DNA from: Desulfobacteraceae bacterium UBA5852
GTDB taxonomy: Bacteria; Desulfobacterota; Desulfobacteria; Desulfobacterales; UBA5852
Length of the DNA stretch: 19,614 nucleotides
Reading direction: 5' to 3'
Assembly: GCA_002432195.1 (NCBI GenBank)
Contig: DJGG01000280.1
Location: 4,800 to 24,413 of the forward strand
Under the pieces are notes generated by a model. It was not told the DNA's origin, searched no databases, and was given only the letters and a program-made list of their open reading frames with translations. Shown piece after piece: positions 1 through 6,281 of the stretch. Each line of letters begins with the position of its first letter. The stretch's first letter is position 1. A program made the translations under genes and the position numbers.

Positions 1-49
1 CATCGCACCGCGCCTTGCCTTTCAGCCCGCTGCCGGTTTATCCACAGGC
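1..49 (-). repeat. Partial copy of interspersed inverted-repeat element
   Basis: Positions 1-49 match the reverse complement of the left end of the complete element at 1637-1787 at about 40 of 49 positions. They include the whole 14-base terminal motif GTTTATCCACAGGC at 36-49. The body of this copy lies outside the window to the left. The terminal motif contains TTATCCACA, a perfect DnaA-box consensus. The stretch 50-269, before the DUF1178 gene, shows nothing else I can support. Confidence 0.75.
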
Positions 50-269
50 GGCTAAACCCCGGCACAAGAAAAGTCTTTTGGCCCCCCTTCGGCGTTGGCG
101 CCGGTTATCCAATCCTCGGCCCACGCGCGCGTGCCTGCGCTTGGAAACCCGGCGTCGCCTGGATCCGGGACCAAAATCCGTTTTGGGCGAGGGTTCCAAT
201 GCCGTGATCCGGAAGTTCGGGATAAATCCGAATCGTCAGATGACGTTGGGCAGGACAGGGGGTGGGGGT

Positions 270-683
270 TCAGTTTTTTTCTTCGCGGGGGATGGGGATG
301 GGGAGTTTCACGAATTGGACCCCCTCGCTGCGCAGGGAGTCCTCTTCCTGCGAGGTGCTGACCCCGCGGATATTGCGCGGCTCGGTGGCGCCGTAATGGA
401 TCTTGAGGGCTTCCTTGGCGAAGTCGGGGCCCACGTTGTCGAAATTCCGATTGACGAAATCGAGGAGCCGGCGGCCGAGTTCTTCGAAGTTGATGCCTGC
501 GGGGGGCGACGGGGACGCGGCGCTTTTGATGCCGAAGGTGGAAGGCCGCCGCGCAACCGAGGTGTCGGCGCAAATGGGGCAGGCAATCAGGCCTTTGCGT
601 TTCTGGCGGTCATAGGCCTTGGCGTCGTCGAACCAGCCCTCGAAGGTGTGGCCGTTGCTGCAGGCAAGGTCATAGGCAATCAT
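270..683 (-). CDS. DUF1178 family protein
   Basis: This encodes 137 residues that match the DUF1178 family, small cytoplasmic proteins of unknown function found across proteobacteria. The N-terminus has the typical pattern of a hydrophobic strand, then Cys8-Ser-Asn-Gly-His12 and a Glu-Gly-Trp-Phe motif. A CPIC pair follows at residues 35-38. Cys8, His12, Cys35 and Cys38 look like a small zinc or rubredoxin-like knuckle, though metal binding is inferred. The C-terminal half is mixed helix with no recognisable catalytic motif. I chose the ATG at 683 because the family begins at this Met-Ile-x-Tyr segment; an upstream in-frame ATG at 704 would add seven residues of no family likeness. The gene stands alone and diverges from the SH3-domain gene. 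No function is assigned. Confidence 0.85.
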   Translation of the reverse strand: MIAYDLACSNGHTFEGWFDDAKAYDRQKRKGLIACPICADTSVARRPSTFGIKSAASPSPPAGINFEELGRRLLDFVNRNFDNVGPDFAKEALKIHYGATEPRNIRGVSTSQEEDSLRSEGVQFVKLPIPIPREEKN

Positions 684-1019
684 GGCATACCAAGCGGCTC
701 CCATAACCGGCCGGGTGGTCTCGGGGGTGCGTGTCCCCCCCGTCGTCGCAAGTCCTGTCCCCTACCACAGGGCGTGGCGAATGAAAAGTTGTTATTGACA
801 ACATGAGACTTTTCTAATCAATTACAAGGGATGGACACGCACCCCCCCGGGTCTTGCCGCGGCTCCGCGGGCGCTCCCACGGGCCCCGGGGACGGGTGGA
901 GCATGGGGCGCGTCGGCCGGTCGCATTGCCAGCCGGCCAGAGCCCGGCGGTCCCACGTCGGGGATGGACACCGTTTTGCACCCGGCTCCCGAGCCGGAGT
1001 GATGAGGAGAATTGGAGAC
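684..1019. other. Divergent intergenic region with AT-rich island and leader hairpin
   Basis: This 336-base gap separates the DUF1178 and SH3-domain genes. An AT-rich island at about 781-826 interrupts the GC-rich surroundings. It contains the inverted repeat GTTGT-TATTG-ACAAC (788-802) and a possible plus-strand promoter. Further along, CCGGCTC/GAGCCGG at 982-997 forms a tight hairpin just before the Shine-Dalgarno of the SH3-domain gene. No convincing coding sequence was seen; the long frames crossing it have a composition typical of GC-rich non-coding DNA. Confidence 0.5.
789..818 (+). promoter_or_regulatory. Possible sigma-70-type promoter with overlapping inverted repeat
   Basis: TTGTTA (789-794) and TCTAAT (813-818) are spaced by 18 bases and face the SH3-domain gene. 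The inverted repeat GTTGT-N5-ACAAC (788-802) overlaps the -35 element, so a repressor site is possible. A TTGACA at 795-800 has no good -10 partner at 16-18 bases. Confidence 0.3.
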
Positions 1020-1634
1020 ATGCGGAATGGGTACATGGTGGGAACAATCCGCAGGGCGTTCCGGTGGCGCAACCGGGTCATCGGAGCCTTGCTCATCGTC
1101 GGCCTTACGCTGGGGGCGGCCGAGGCCGCCACGGTCTATGTCGCCGACACGATGAAGTTCACGCTGCGCTCCGGCCCGGGCACGGACCGCAAGATCCTGG
1201 CCATGGTGGATTCCGGCACCCCGGTGCAGATGCTCGAAGCCGGAGAGGAGTGGTCCCTGGTGCGGGTGGACGCCAACATGGAAGGCTACATGCTGACCCG
1301 CTACCTCACTCCCGAGAAGCCCAGCGTGCTGGTGCTGGAGGAGCTGCGCCAGAAGCACGCCGCCCTCACGGAGCAAGCTGCCGGGTTGTTGACGGAAAAC
1401 GAGACCCTGAAGGCCGAAAACACCCGCATGGCCGCCGAGCTGGCCGAGAAATCCGGGGCGCTGAGCCAGGTGAGCCGCACCTACGAAGAGCTGAAGCACG
1501 ACTCGGAGGCCAATCGCTTCGAGATGCGCAAGTACATGCTCTTTTTCTTCAGCGGTGCCGCCATCCTCTTCGTGGGGGTGCTCCTCGGCCTGGTGATGAA
1601 ACGCTCACGGCGCAAATCCTCCTTGCTGTCCTAG
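1020..1634 (+). CDS. SH3-domain, coiled-coil, membrane-anchored protein (TIGR04211 type)
   Basis: The 204-residue product has the architecture of the TIGR04211 / YgiM-like family. It has an N-terminal signal or anchor segment at about 20-37 ending Ala-Glu-Ala-Ala. A bacterial SH3 domain follows at about 38-97, with a Leu-Arg-Ser-Gly-Pro-Gly core and Glu-Glu-Trp-Ser. A coiled coil spans about 102-165, a transmembrane helix about 172-193, and the tail is basic. The protein is therefore expected in the inner membrane with the SH3 domain in the periplasm; such domains often bind peptidoglycan, but its role is unknown. The ATG at 1020 is preceded by AGGAGA at 1005-1010 with nine bases between; an open frame continues upstream to 831 but looks non-coding. 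The stop codon TAG (1632-1634) coincides with the outer edge of an inverted-repeat element, so the last residues or the stop may derive from an insertion. Confidence 0.8.
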   Translation: MRNGYMVGTIRRAFRWRNRVIGALLIVGLTLGAAEAATVYVADTMKFTLRSGPGTDRKILAMVDSGTPVQMLEAGEEWSLVRVDANMEGYMLTRYLTPEKPSVLVLEELRQKHAALTEQAAGLLTENETLKAENTRMAAELAEKSGALSQVSRTYEELKHDSEANRFEMRKYMLFFFSGAAILFVGVLLGLVMKRSRRKSSLLS

Positions 1635-1792
1635 CAGCCTGTGGATAAACAAGTATCGGGTCGAAAGGCAAGGCGCGGGCCGAGGGGAAAAGCTACGCCA
1701 CCTTCAAGGGTTGTGAGCATTTCCTCGAGGGCCACAATCCCACCGTCGGCGGGACCTTTCGGCCTGAGACGCAGTTTATCCACAGGCGGATA
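1632..1792 (+). repeat. Complete inverted-repeat element (MITE-like), three copies in window
   Basis: A perfect 14-base terminal inverted repeat, GCCTGTGGATAAAC at 1637-1650 and GTTTATCCACAGGC at 1774-1787, bounds a 151-base unit. Allowing mismatches, the repeat extends to TAGCAGCCTGTGGATAAAC (1632-1650) against 1774-1792, giving TA at both outer edges. The left end recurs inverted at 1-49 and the right end recurs inverted at 19573-19614 (38 of 42 positions identical), so this is a dispersed family. It encodes no transposase. Terminal repeats, small size and a terminal TA fit a non-autonomous transposon, perhaps IS630/Tc1-type, but the family is inferred. Both ends contain a perfect DnaA-box consensus. 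Confidence 0.8.
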
Positions 1793-2074
1793 GGGCGCAA
1801 ATCCGCTCCTCCACCAAAGATGCCGCCACGGCAAAACCCGGGGAATGCGCCGCCGACCCCGCAGCCCTGCCGATTCGGCCGGGAAATTTCAGCCAGCCGT
1901 ATTTCGCTTAGGCCCGCAGGGTGGCGTCGCCTGCCGGGGTCCCCTGACGATGGTGACCTCTCCAACCGTTTGCGGCAACCGGGACGAACCGGGAGGGAGC
2001 CGGAGATGCAGGGGCACGTCACCGCCGCCCGTGGGGTGCTTGACGAAGCCTGGAGCGGCTGCTAAGAGGGGCTC
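1793..2074. other. Intergenic stretch after the repeat, before pcm
   Basis: Between the inverted-repeat element and pcm there are about 280 bases with no supported gene. Overlapping frames exist on both strands, but none has a ribosome binding site or a recognisable product. The only clear signal is the pcm Shine-Dalgarno AAGAGGGG at 2064-2071. No convincing promoter was seen, so the pcm promoter may lie here or further upstream. Confidence 0.4.
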
Positions 2075-2734
2075 ATGTCGGAAGACGACGCATTATACGA
2101 CCGCCGGCGGGAAGAAATGGTGCGGCGCCAGATCGAGGCGCGGGGGGTGCGCGACTCGAAGGTGCTGGCTGCCATGCGCAAGGTCCCGCGGCACCTGTTT
2201 GTCAGCGAGGCCTTGCGCCACAAGGCCTATGAAGATTATCCCCTCCCCATAGGCGAGCAGCAGACCATTTCCCAGCCATTCATCGTCGCCGAGATGACCC
2301 AGGCTCTGGATTTGACCGCTGACGACCGGGTGCTGGAAATCGGGACCGGCTCCGGTTACCAGGCGGCGGTCCTAGCCGAAATCGCTTTCCGGGTATACAC
2401 GATCGAGCGGATCCACAACCTCTATATGCGGGCTCGCCGTTTGTTTGACGAGTTGCGTTACCACAATATCGTCACCCGCTATTCGGATGGGAGCCTGGGC
2501 TGGAAGGAAGAGGGACCGTTTGACGCCATCATGGTGACGGCCGGATCTCCCCTGGTGCCGGAGGCTCTGGTGAACCAGCTCACCATTGGCGGCCGCTTGG
2601 TGCTGCCGGTGGGCGATCAGTTCGCCCAGGAGCTCATTAAGATCGTCAAGTCCCCCACCGGAGTCCGCGAGCAAAATCTGGGCGGCTGCCGGTTCGTGAA
2701 GCTGATCGGGGAACAGGGCTGGCGTGAGGGCTGA
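2075..2734 (+). CDS. pcm: Protein-L-isoaspartate O-methyltransferase
   Basis: This 219-residue enzyme transfers a methyl group from S-adenosylmethionine to isoaspartyl residues in damaged proteins, starting their repair in the cytoplasm. Family hallmarks are visible: Arg-His-Leu-Phe-Val at 39-43, the Gln-Thr-Ile-Ser-Gln-Pro substrate-site segment at 63-68, and SAM-binding motif I VLEIGTGSGYQ at 86-96. Further along are Ala-Ile-Met-Val-Thr-Ala and the C-terminal LVLPVG strand. The length is typical (about 210-220). The ATG has AAGAGGGG directly upstream. It stands alone on the plus strand, behind the repeat element and convergent with the lysR-terminated run. In many proteobacteria pcm lies beside surE or rpoS, but not here. 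Confidence 0.95.
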   Translation: MSEDDALYDRRREEMVRRQIEARGVRDSKVLAAMRKVPRHLFVSEALRHKAYEDYPLPIGEQQTISQPFIVAEMTQALDLTADDRVLEIGTGSGYQAAVLAEIAFRVYTIERIHNLYMRARRLFDELRYHNIVTRYSDGSLGWKEEGPFDAIMVTAGSPLVPEALVNQLTIGGRLVLPVGDQFAQELIKIVKSPTGVREQNLGGCRFVKLIGEQGWREG

Positions 2735-2743
2735 GCCCTGTAT

Positions 2744-2762
2744 GGGCCCGCCAAGCGGGCCT
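2744..2762. terminator. Hairpin between convergent pcm and lysR
   Basis: GGCCCGC (2745-2751) pairs with GCGGGCC (2755-2761) around a CAA loop. The hairpin lies ten bases after the pcm stop and about 50 bases beyond the lysR stop. There is no T-run on either side, so it is at best a weak or Rho-assisted terminator. Confidence 0.35.
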
Positions 2763-2811
2763 CACCGACGTCACTTCCGGCGACTTGCCCCGCGGGACGT
2801 GGCATTCGGCA

Positions 2812-3738
2812 TCAGCAGGGAAGGTTGCCGAGGTGAACCGGCCGGCGCGGACTGTGCGCCGCCAGGTAAGCCATAAAAGATTGGCATATCGGCGACAGGG
2901 TTCGATTCCGTTGGTGTGTCAGATAAAAACTCCGCTCCAGTTCCAGGCCTCCCACATTGAGCGCGCTCAGCGTGCCGTCGCGTAATTCGTCTTCAACAGC
3001 CAGAACCGACAGGATGGACAGGCCGATTCCGGCTTTGATGCCTTGCCGGATGGCTTCGGTGCTGCCCATTTCGGCCACGATGTTGAAGGCGCCCCAAGTG
3101 AGTCCCTTCACGGTAATGGCGCGCTGGATGGTTTCCATGGTGCCGGAGCCCGCTTCCCTGATGATCAGCGGCATGCACCGCAAATCCTCCAGATCGACCT
3201 GGGAGCGCCCGGCCCACGGGTGTTGAGCCGGCACGACCAGCCGCAGCGCGTCGTCCATGATTTTAGATTGCTGGAGACGTGGATCGCTGGTCCTGGCGCC
3301 CACTACCCCGACTTCCAATTCGCCGTCGACGATGGCCCGTGTGATTTCCGCCGAATCCCCGATGCGCAACCGCAGTTGGACATCGGGAAAAGCCTTCTTG
3401 AAACCGCCCACGATGGATGGCAGGAGGTAACCGCCCGGGATGGTGCTGCCCCCGATGACCAGTGGGCCTTTGATACACCCGAGAAACTCCGCCATCGCGT
3501 TTTCCATTTCACCTTTCAGGGCAAGCAGCCGCTGGGCGTATTGGTAGAGCAGCTCGCCCGCCCGCGTCGGCAGAACCTCCCGGGAGAGGCGATCCACCAA
3601 ACGGCAATTGAAATGGTCTTCCAGGTATTTGATGTGGCTGCTGACGGTGGGCTGGGACAGATGAACGGCGCCGCCGGCCTTGGAAAAGCTGCGGTGTTCG
3701 ACGACCTTGGAGTATATATGGAGCTGCCAGAGATCCAT
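2812..3738 (-). CDS. LysR-family regulator, selenium-metabolism-associated type
   Basis: This 308-residue protein has an N-terminal winged helix-turn-helix at about 1-60, including the recognition-helix region LSQPTVSSHIKYLE, and a periplasmic-binding-like effector domain at about 90-300. The segments GSTIPGGYLLP, Glu-Ala-Gly-Ser-Gly-Thr and AEMGSTEAIRQGIKAG resemble the group annotated as selenium metabolism-associated LysR regulators. That subgroup call is from memory of the family, not a search. The ATG at 3738 is one base past the coaD stop (TAA-G-ATG), implying translational coupling. An in-frame upstream extension to 3825 would lie wholly inside coaD and lacks family likeness. It is the last gene of the lpxC-to-coaD run. 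A selenoprotein gene about 15 kb away supports, but does not prove, a selenium connection. Its targets are unknown. Confidence 0.8.
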   Translation of the reverse strand: MDLWQLHIYSKVVEHRSFSKAGGAVHLSQPTVSSHIKYLEDHFNCRLVDRLSREVLPTRAGELLYQYAQRLLALKGEMENAMAEFLGCIKGPLVIGGSTIPGGYLLPSIVGGFKKAFPDVQLRLRIGDSAEITRAIVDGELEVGVVGARTSDPRLQQSKIMDDALRLVVPAQHPWAGRSQVDLEDLRCMPLIIREAGSGTMETIQRAITVKGLTWGAFNIVAEMGSTEAIRQGIKAGIGLSILSVLAVEDELRDGTLSALNVGGLELERSFYLTHQRNRTLSPICQSFMAYLAAHSPRRPVHLGNLPC

Positions 3739-3739
3739 C

Positions 3740-4237
3740 TTAGGTGTTCGGGGGGCGGTGGCCGAACTTCTCGCGGAGTCTTTGATTGACAACGGCCGGT
3801 ACCATGCCGTTGATGTTCCCGCCAAACCGGGCGGCTTCTTTGATGATGGAGGAGCTGGTGAAGATCCATCGCAGGCCGGTCATCAGAAATACCGTCTGAA
3901 TATCGCGATTGAGGCGCCGATTCATGAGCGCCAACTGAAATTCGTACTCGAAGTCCGAGACGGCCCGCATGCCTCGCAGAATGGCGTGGGCTTCACGCTT
4001 GATGGCGTAATCCACCAGCAGGCCCTCAAACGTGTCCACCTCCACACGGCCGATTCCCTGGAGGGACAGCTCCAGCATCTCGCGGCGTTCCTCCACGCTG
4101 AACAGGGGATTTTTGGTGGGGTTGTTCAGAATCCCGACGACGATACGGTCGAAGAGTTTGAGGCCGCGTTTGATGATATCGATGTGACCGTTGGTGACCG
4201 GATCGAAGGAGCCGGGATAAATAGCCAGCTTTTCCAT
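3740..4237 (-). CDS. coaD: Phosphopantetheine adenylyltransferase
   Basis: The 165-residue product catalyses the penultimate step of coenzyme A synthesis, adenylating 4'-phosphopantetheine with ATP in the cytoplasm. The nucleotidyltransferase signature is clear at the N-terminus: YPGSFDPVTNGHID (7-20), with the catalytic T/HxGH-type motif ending at His18. Arg-Gly-Met-Arg near residue 90 and the Ser-Ser-Ser-Ile-Ile-Lys-Glu segment near the C-terminus are also typical, and the length matches bacterial CoaD. It follows rsmD by 76 bases and is joined to lysR with a one-base gap. The rsmD-coaD pair is a very common bacterial arrangement, which supports both calls. Confidence 0.96.
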   Translation of the reverse strand: MEKLAIYPGSFDPVTNGHIDIIKRGLKLFDRIVVGILNNPTKNPLFSVEERREMLELSLQGIGRVEVDTFEGLLVDYAIKREAHAILRGMRAVSDFEYEFQLALMNRRLNRDIQTVFLMTGLRWIFTSSSIIKEAARFGGNINGMVPAVVNQRLREKFGHRPPNT

Positions 4238-4313
4238 GAGTCAATGGGTTCCGCAAGTGGGGGTGTTGCCGCGCCAGATAAGGGACGGGGCGGAAGGCGA
4301 CAGCCGTGCCGGT

Positions 4314-4868
4314 TCATAGCATAGGCGACAAAAAGGAGACAAGCGTTTTCCCGTAGGTGCGCTGGTCCAGGATCCGCCAGCCGGTATCCGCCGGATCCAG
4401 GGGGTGGTCGCGCTGCTGCTCGGCGACCACCACGGTATCGGCATCCAGATGATCGGAGGCCCTCAGGAAGACCAGGGAGCGGTGAATCAAATCGGACCGA
4501 TAGGGCGGATCCATGAATATCACCTGGAAAACACCGGGCAACCGGCGCAGGCAATCCAGATTGCGGCGGGCGTCCCAGCGGATCACGGTAGCGGCCTCCA
4601 CCAGGCCGAGGGCTTCCACGTTGCGTTGCAGCGTGGCCAGGGCCTGGGGGTGGTGGTCGACGAATACGGCGCGTGTCGCGCCGCGGCTCAAAGCTTCGAT
4701 CCCCATGGCTCCGGTCCCGGCAAAAAGATCCAGAACCTGGTAGCCTTTCCAATGACGCGGGAGGATGTTGAAGATGGCTTCCCGCACCCGATCCGCCGTT
4801 GGCCGGGTTTGCAGACCTTTCAGCGTGACAAGCCTGCGGCCCCGCAATGATCCTGCGATCACCCGCAC
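4314..4868 (-). CDS. rsmD: 16S rRNA (guanine966-N2)-methyltransferase
   Basis: This is a 184-residue SAM-dependent methyltransferase of the RsmD family, which modifies G966 of 16S rRNA during 30S assembly. The N-terminal MRVIAGSLRGRRL, the TRPTADRVREAIFNIL segment, the SAM-binding motif VLDLFAGTGAMGIEALSRGA and the catalytic DPPY motif (Phe-Met-Asp-Pro-Pro-Tyr) are all present. The start is GTG at 4868, five bases after the ntrX stop, so it is probably coupled to that gene. It sits directly upstream of coaD, as in many bacteria. Length and motifs are normal. Confidence 0.95.
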   Translation of the reverse strand: MRVIAGSLRGRRLVTLKGLQTRPTADRVREAIFNILPRHWKGYQVLDLFAGTGAMGIEALSRGATRAVFVDHHPQALATLQRNVEALGLVEAATVIRWDARRNLDCLRRLPGVFQVIFMDPPYRSDLIHRSLVFLRASDHLDADTVVVAEQQRDHPLDPADTGWRILDQRTYGKTLVSFLSPML

Positions 4869-4873
4869 GTGTA

Positions 4874-6241
4874 TCAGTCCTGAAGGTCCAGTTGCTTGAG
4901 CTTCTTGTGCAGATAGCTGCGTCCTACGCGGATCTGCTGGGCCGTTCGGGTAACATTGCTGTCACTTTCCATGAGCTTGCGTCGAATGTAGGCCTGTTCG
5001 AAGGAGCGACGCGCGACTTTGAAGTCGTTGATCTGCCAGAAGTCCTCCACCAAGGGACGCCGGGCGCCGGCGCCATCGGCAACGCGATAGGTGGGGGGCA
5101 AATCGGACGCCTGGATGATGGGCCGGGGCACCAGAATGACCAACCTTTCGACGAGGTTCTTCAGCTCACGGACGTTTCCGGGCCACGCATAGGCTTGCAG
5201 TTCGGCCAGGGCTGCCGGATCGATCTGCTTGCGCTGGTTGCGGTTTTGGCGGGCACTGTCCCCAAGGAAGGTTTCCACCAGCAGCGGAATGTCCTCGGAG
5301 CGGTCCTGGAGGCGCGGTACCTCAATGGGCACGACGTTGAGCCGATAATAGAGGTCCTCGCGGAAGTTGCCCTTGGCGATTTCGTTCTCCAATTTCTTGT
5401 TGCTGGCGGCGATTACCCTGACATTCACCTTCAAGGTCCGGCTACCCCCCACCCGCTGGAATTGCTGTTCTTGGAGCACCCGCAGGATCTTGGCCTGGGT
5501 CTTGAGGCCCATGTCGCCGATTTCATCCAAAAATATGGTGCCTTCACTGGCCAGCTCGAACTTGCCGCGCTTTTTGACAGTGGCGCCGGCAAATGCGCCC
5601 CTTTCATGCCCGAAAAGCTCGCTTTCGATGAGCTCCTCGGAAATCGCCGCGCAATTGATATCCACGAAGGGCTTGTCCGCGCGCGGGGAGAGCTGGTGGA
5701 TGGTCCGGGCCACCAGCTCTTTGCCGGTACCGTTTTCCCCGGTCACCAGCACCCAGGTGTCCGTGGGCGCCACGGCGGCAATCTTCGCTTTCAGTTCTTG
5801 GATCGGCTGGCTGCGGCCGTCAATGGAGTTCTTCTCTAAAGTCTTCTTGCGCAGATACCGGTTTTCTTCCTCCAGTCGTCGAAAATTCAGCGCATTGTTG
5901 ATGGCGACGATGACCTTGTCGATGGAAAGCGGTTTCTCGATCAGATCGTAGGCGCCCAGTTTGATGGCTTTTACGGCCGTCTCGATGTTGCCATGTCCGG
6001 TGATCAGGATGACCGGCAGGAACGGGTTTCCGGACTTGATTTCCTTGAGGGTGGCGATGCCATCGATACCCGGCATCCAGATATCGAGGAGGACCAGGTC
6101 GGGAGACTCCGCCTCGATGATCTTCAAGGCTTCGTACCCGTTGCTGGCGCGGAGGGTATCGAAACCCTCGTCGGTGAGCAGCCCCTCCAGGGATTGCACA
6201 ATGGAAGGTTCGTCGTCGACGATCAGTATCGATGGAAACAT
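4874..6241 (-). CDS. ntrX: NtrX-like sigma-54 response regulator
   Basis: The 455-residue protein has three domains. A receiver covers about 1-118, with Asp9-Asp10, phospho-acceptor Asp53 and Lys103. An AAA+ sigma-54 activator domain covers about 135-370, with Walker A GENGTGKE at 168-175 and Walker B TIFLDE at 235-240. A Fis-type helix-turn-helix lies at about 415-450. With its partner kinase it should activate or modulate sigma-54 promoters. The loop that contacts sigma-54, normally GAFTGA, reads GAFAGA at 215-220, so its activating ability may be altered. The ATG at 6241 has GGGAGA about ten bases upstream; an extension to 6340 would overlap ntrY. It follows ntrY by 40 bases. Assignment to NtrX rather than another NtrC-class regulator rests on the NtrY-like partner and the operon order. 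Confidence 0.88.
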   Translation of the reverse strand: MFPSILIVDDEPSIVQSLEGLLTDEGFDTLRASNGYEALKIIEAESPDLVLLDIWMPGIDGIATLKEIKSGNPFLPVILITGHGNIETAVKAIKLGAYDLIEKPLSIDKVIVAINNALNFRRLEEENRYLRKKTLEKNSIDGRSQPIQELKAKIAAVAPTDTWVLVTGENGTGKELVARTIHQLSPRADKPFVDINCAAISEELIESELFGHERGAFAGATVKKRGKFELASEGTIFLDEIGDMGLKTQAKILRVLQEQQFQRVGGSRTLKVNVRVIAASNKKLENEIAKGNFREDLYYRLNVVPIEVPRLQDRSEDIPLLVETFLGDSARQNRNQRKQIDPAALAELQAYAWPGNVRELKNLVERLVILVPRPIIQASDLPPTYRVADGAGARRPLVEDFWQINDFKVARRSFEQAYIRRKLMESDSNVTRTAQQIRVGRSYLHKKLKQLDLQD

Positions 6242-6281
6242 CCTGAGTGTCTCCCTTCCCGAGGCGGCTCCCCCGGGTGGA

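Noticed and set aside
1..1800. DnaA-box sequences suggesting an origin of replication
   Set aside because: All boxes lie in the ends of the dispersed repeat. There is no AT-rich unwinding region and no dnaA, dnaN or gidA nearby.
2899..2909. GGTTCGATTCC, identical to a tRNA T-arm core
   Set aside because: It lies inside the lysR coding sequence, and no acceptor stem or anticodon arm can be built around it.
4847..5839. A 330-codon plus-strand frame opposite ntrX
   Set aside because: It is a shadow of the clear NtrX-like gene; no family motif was seen.
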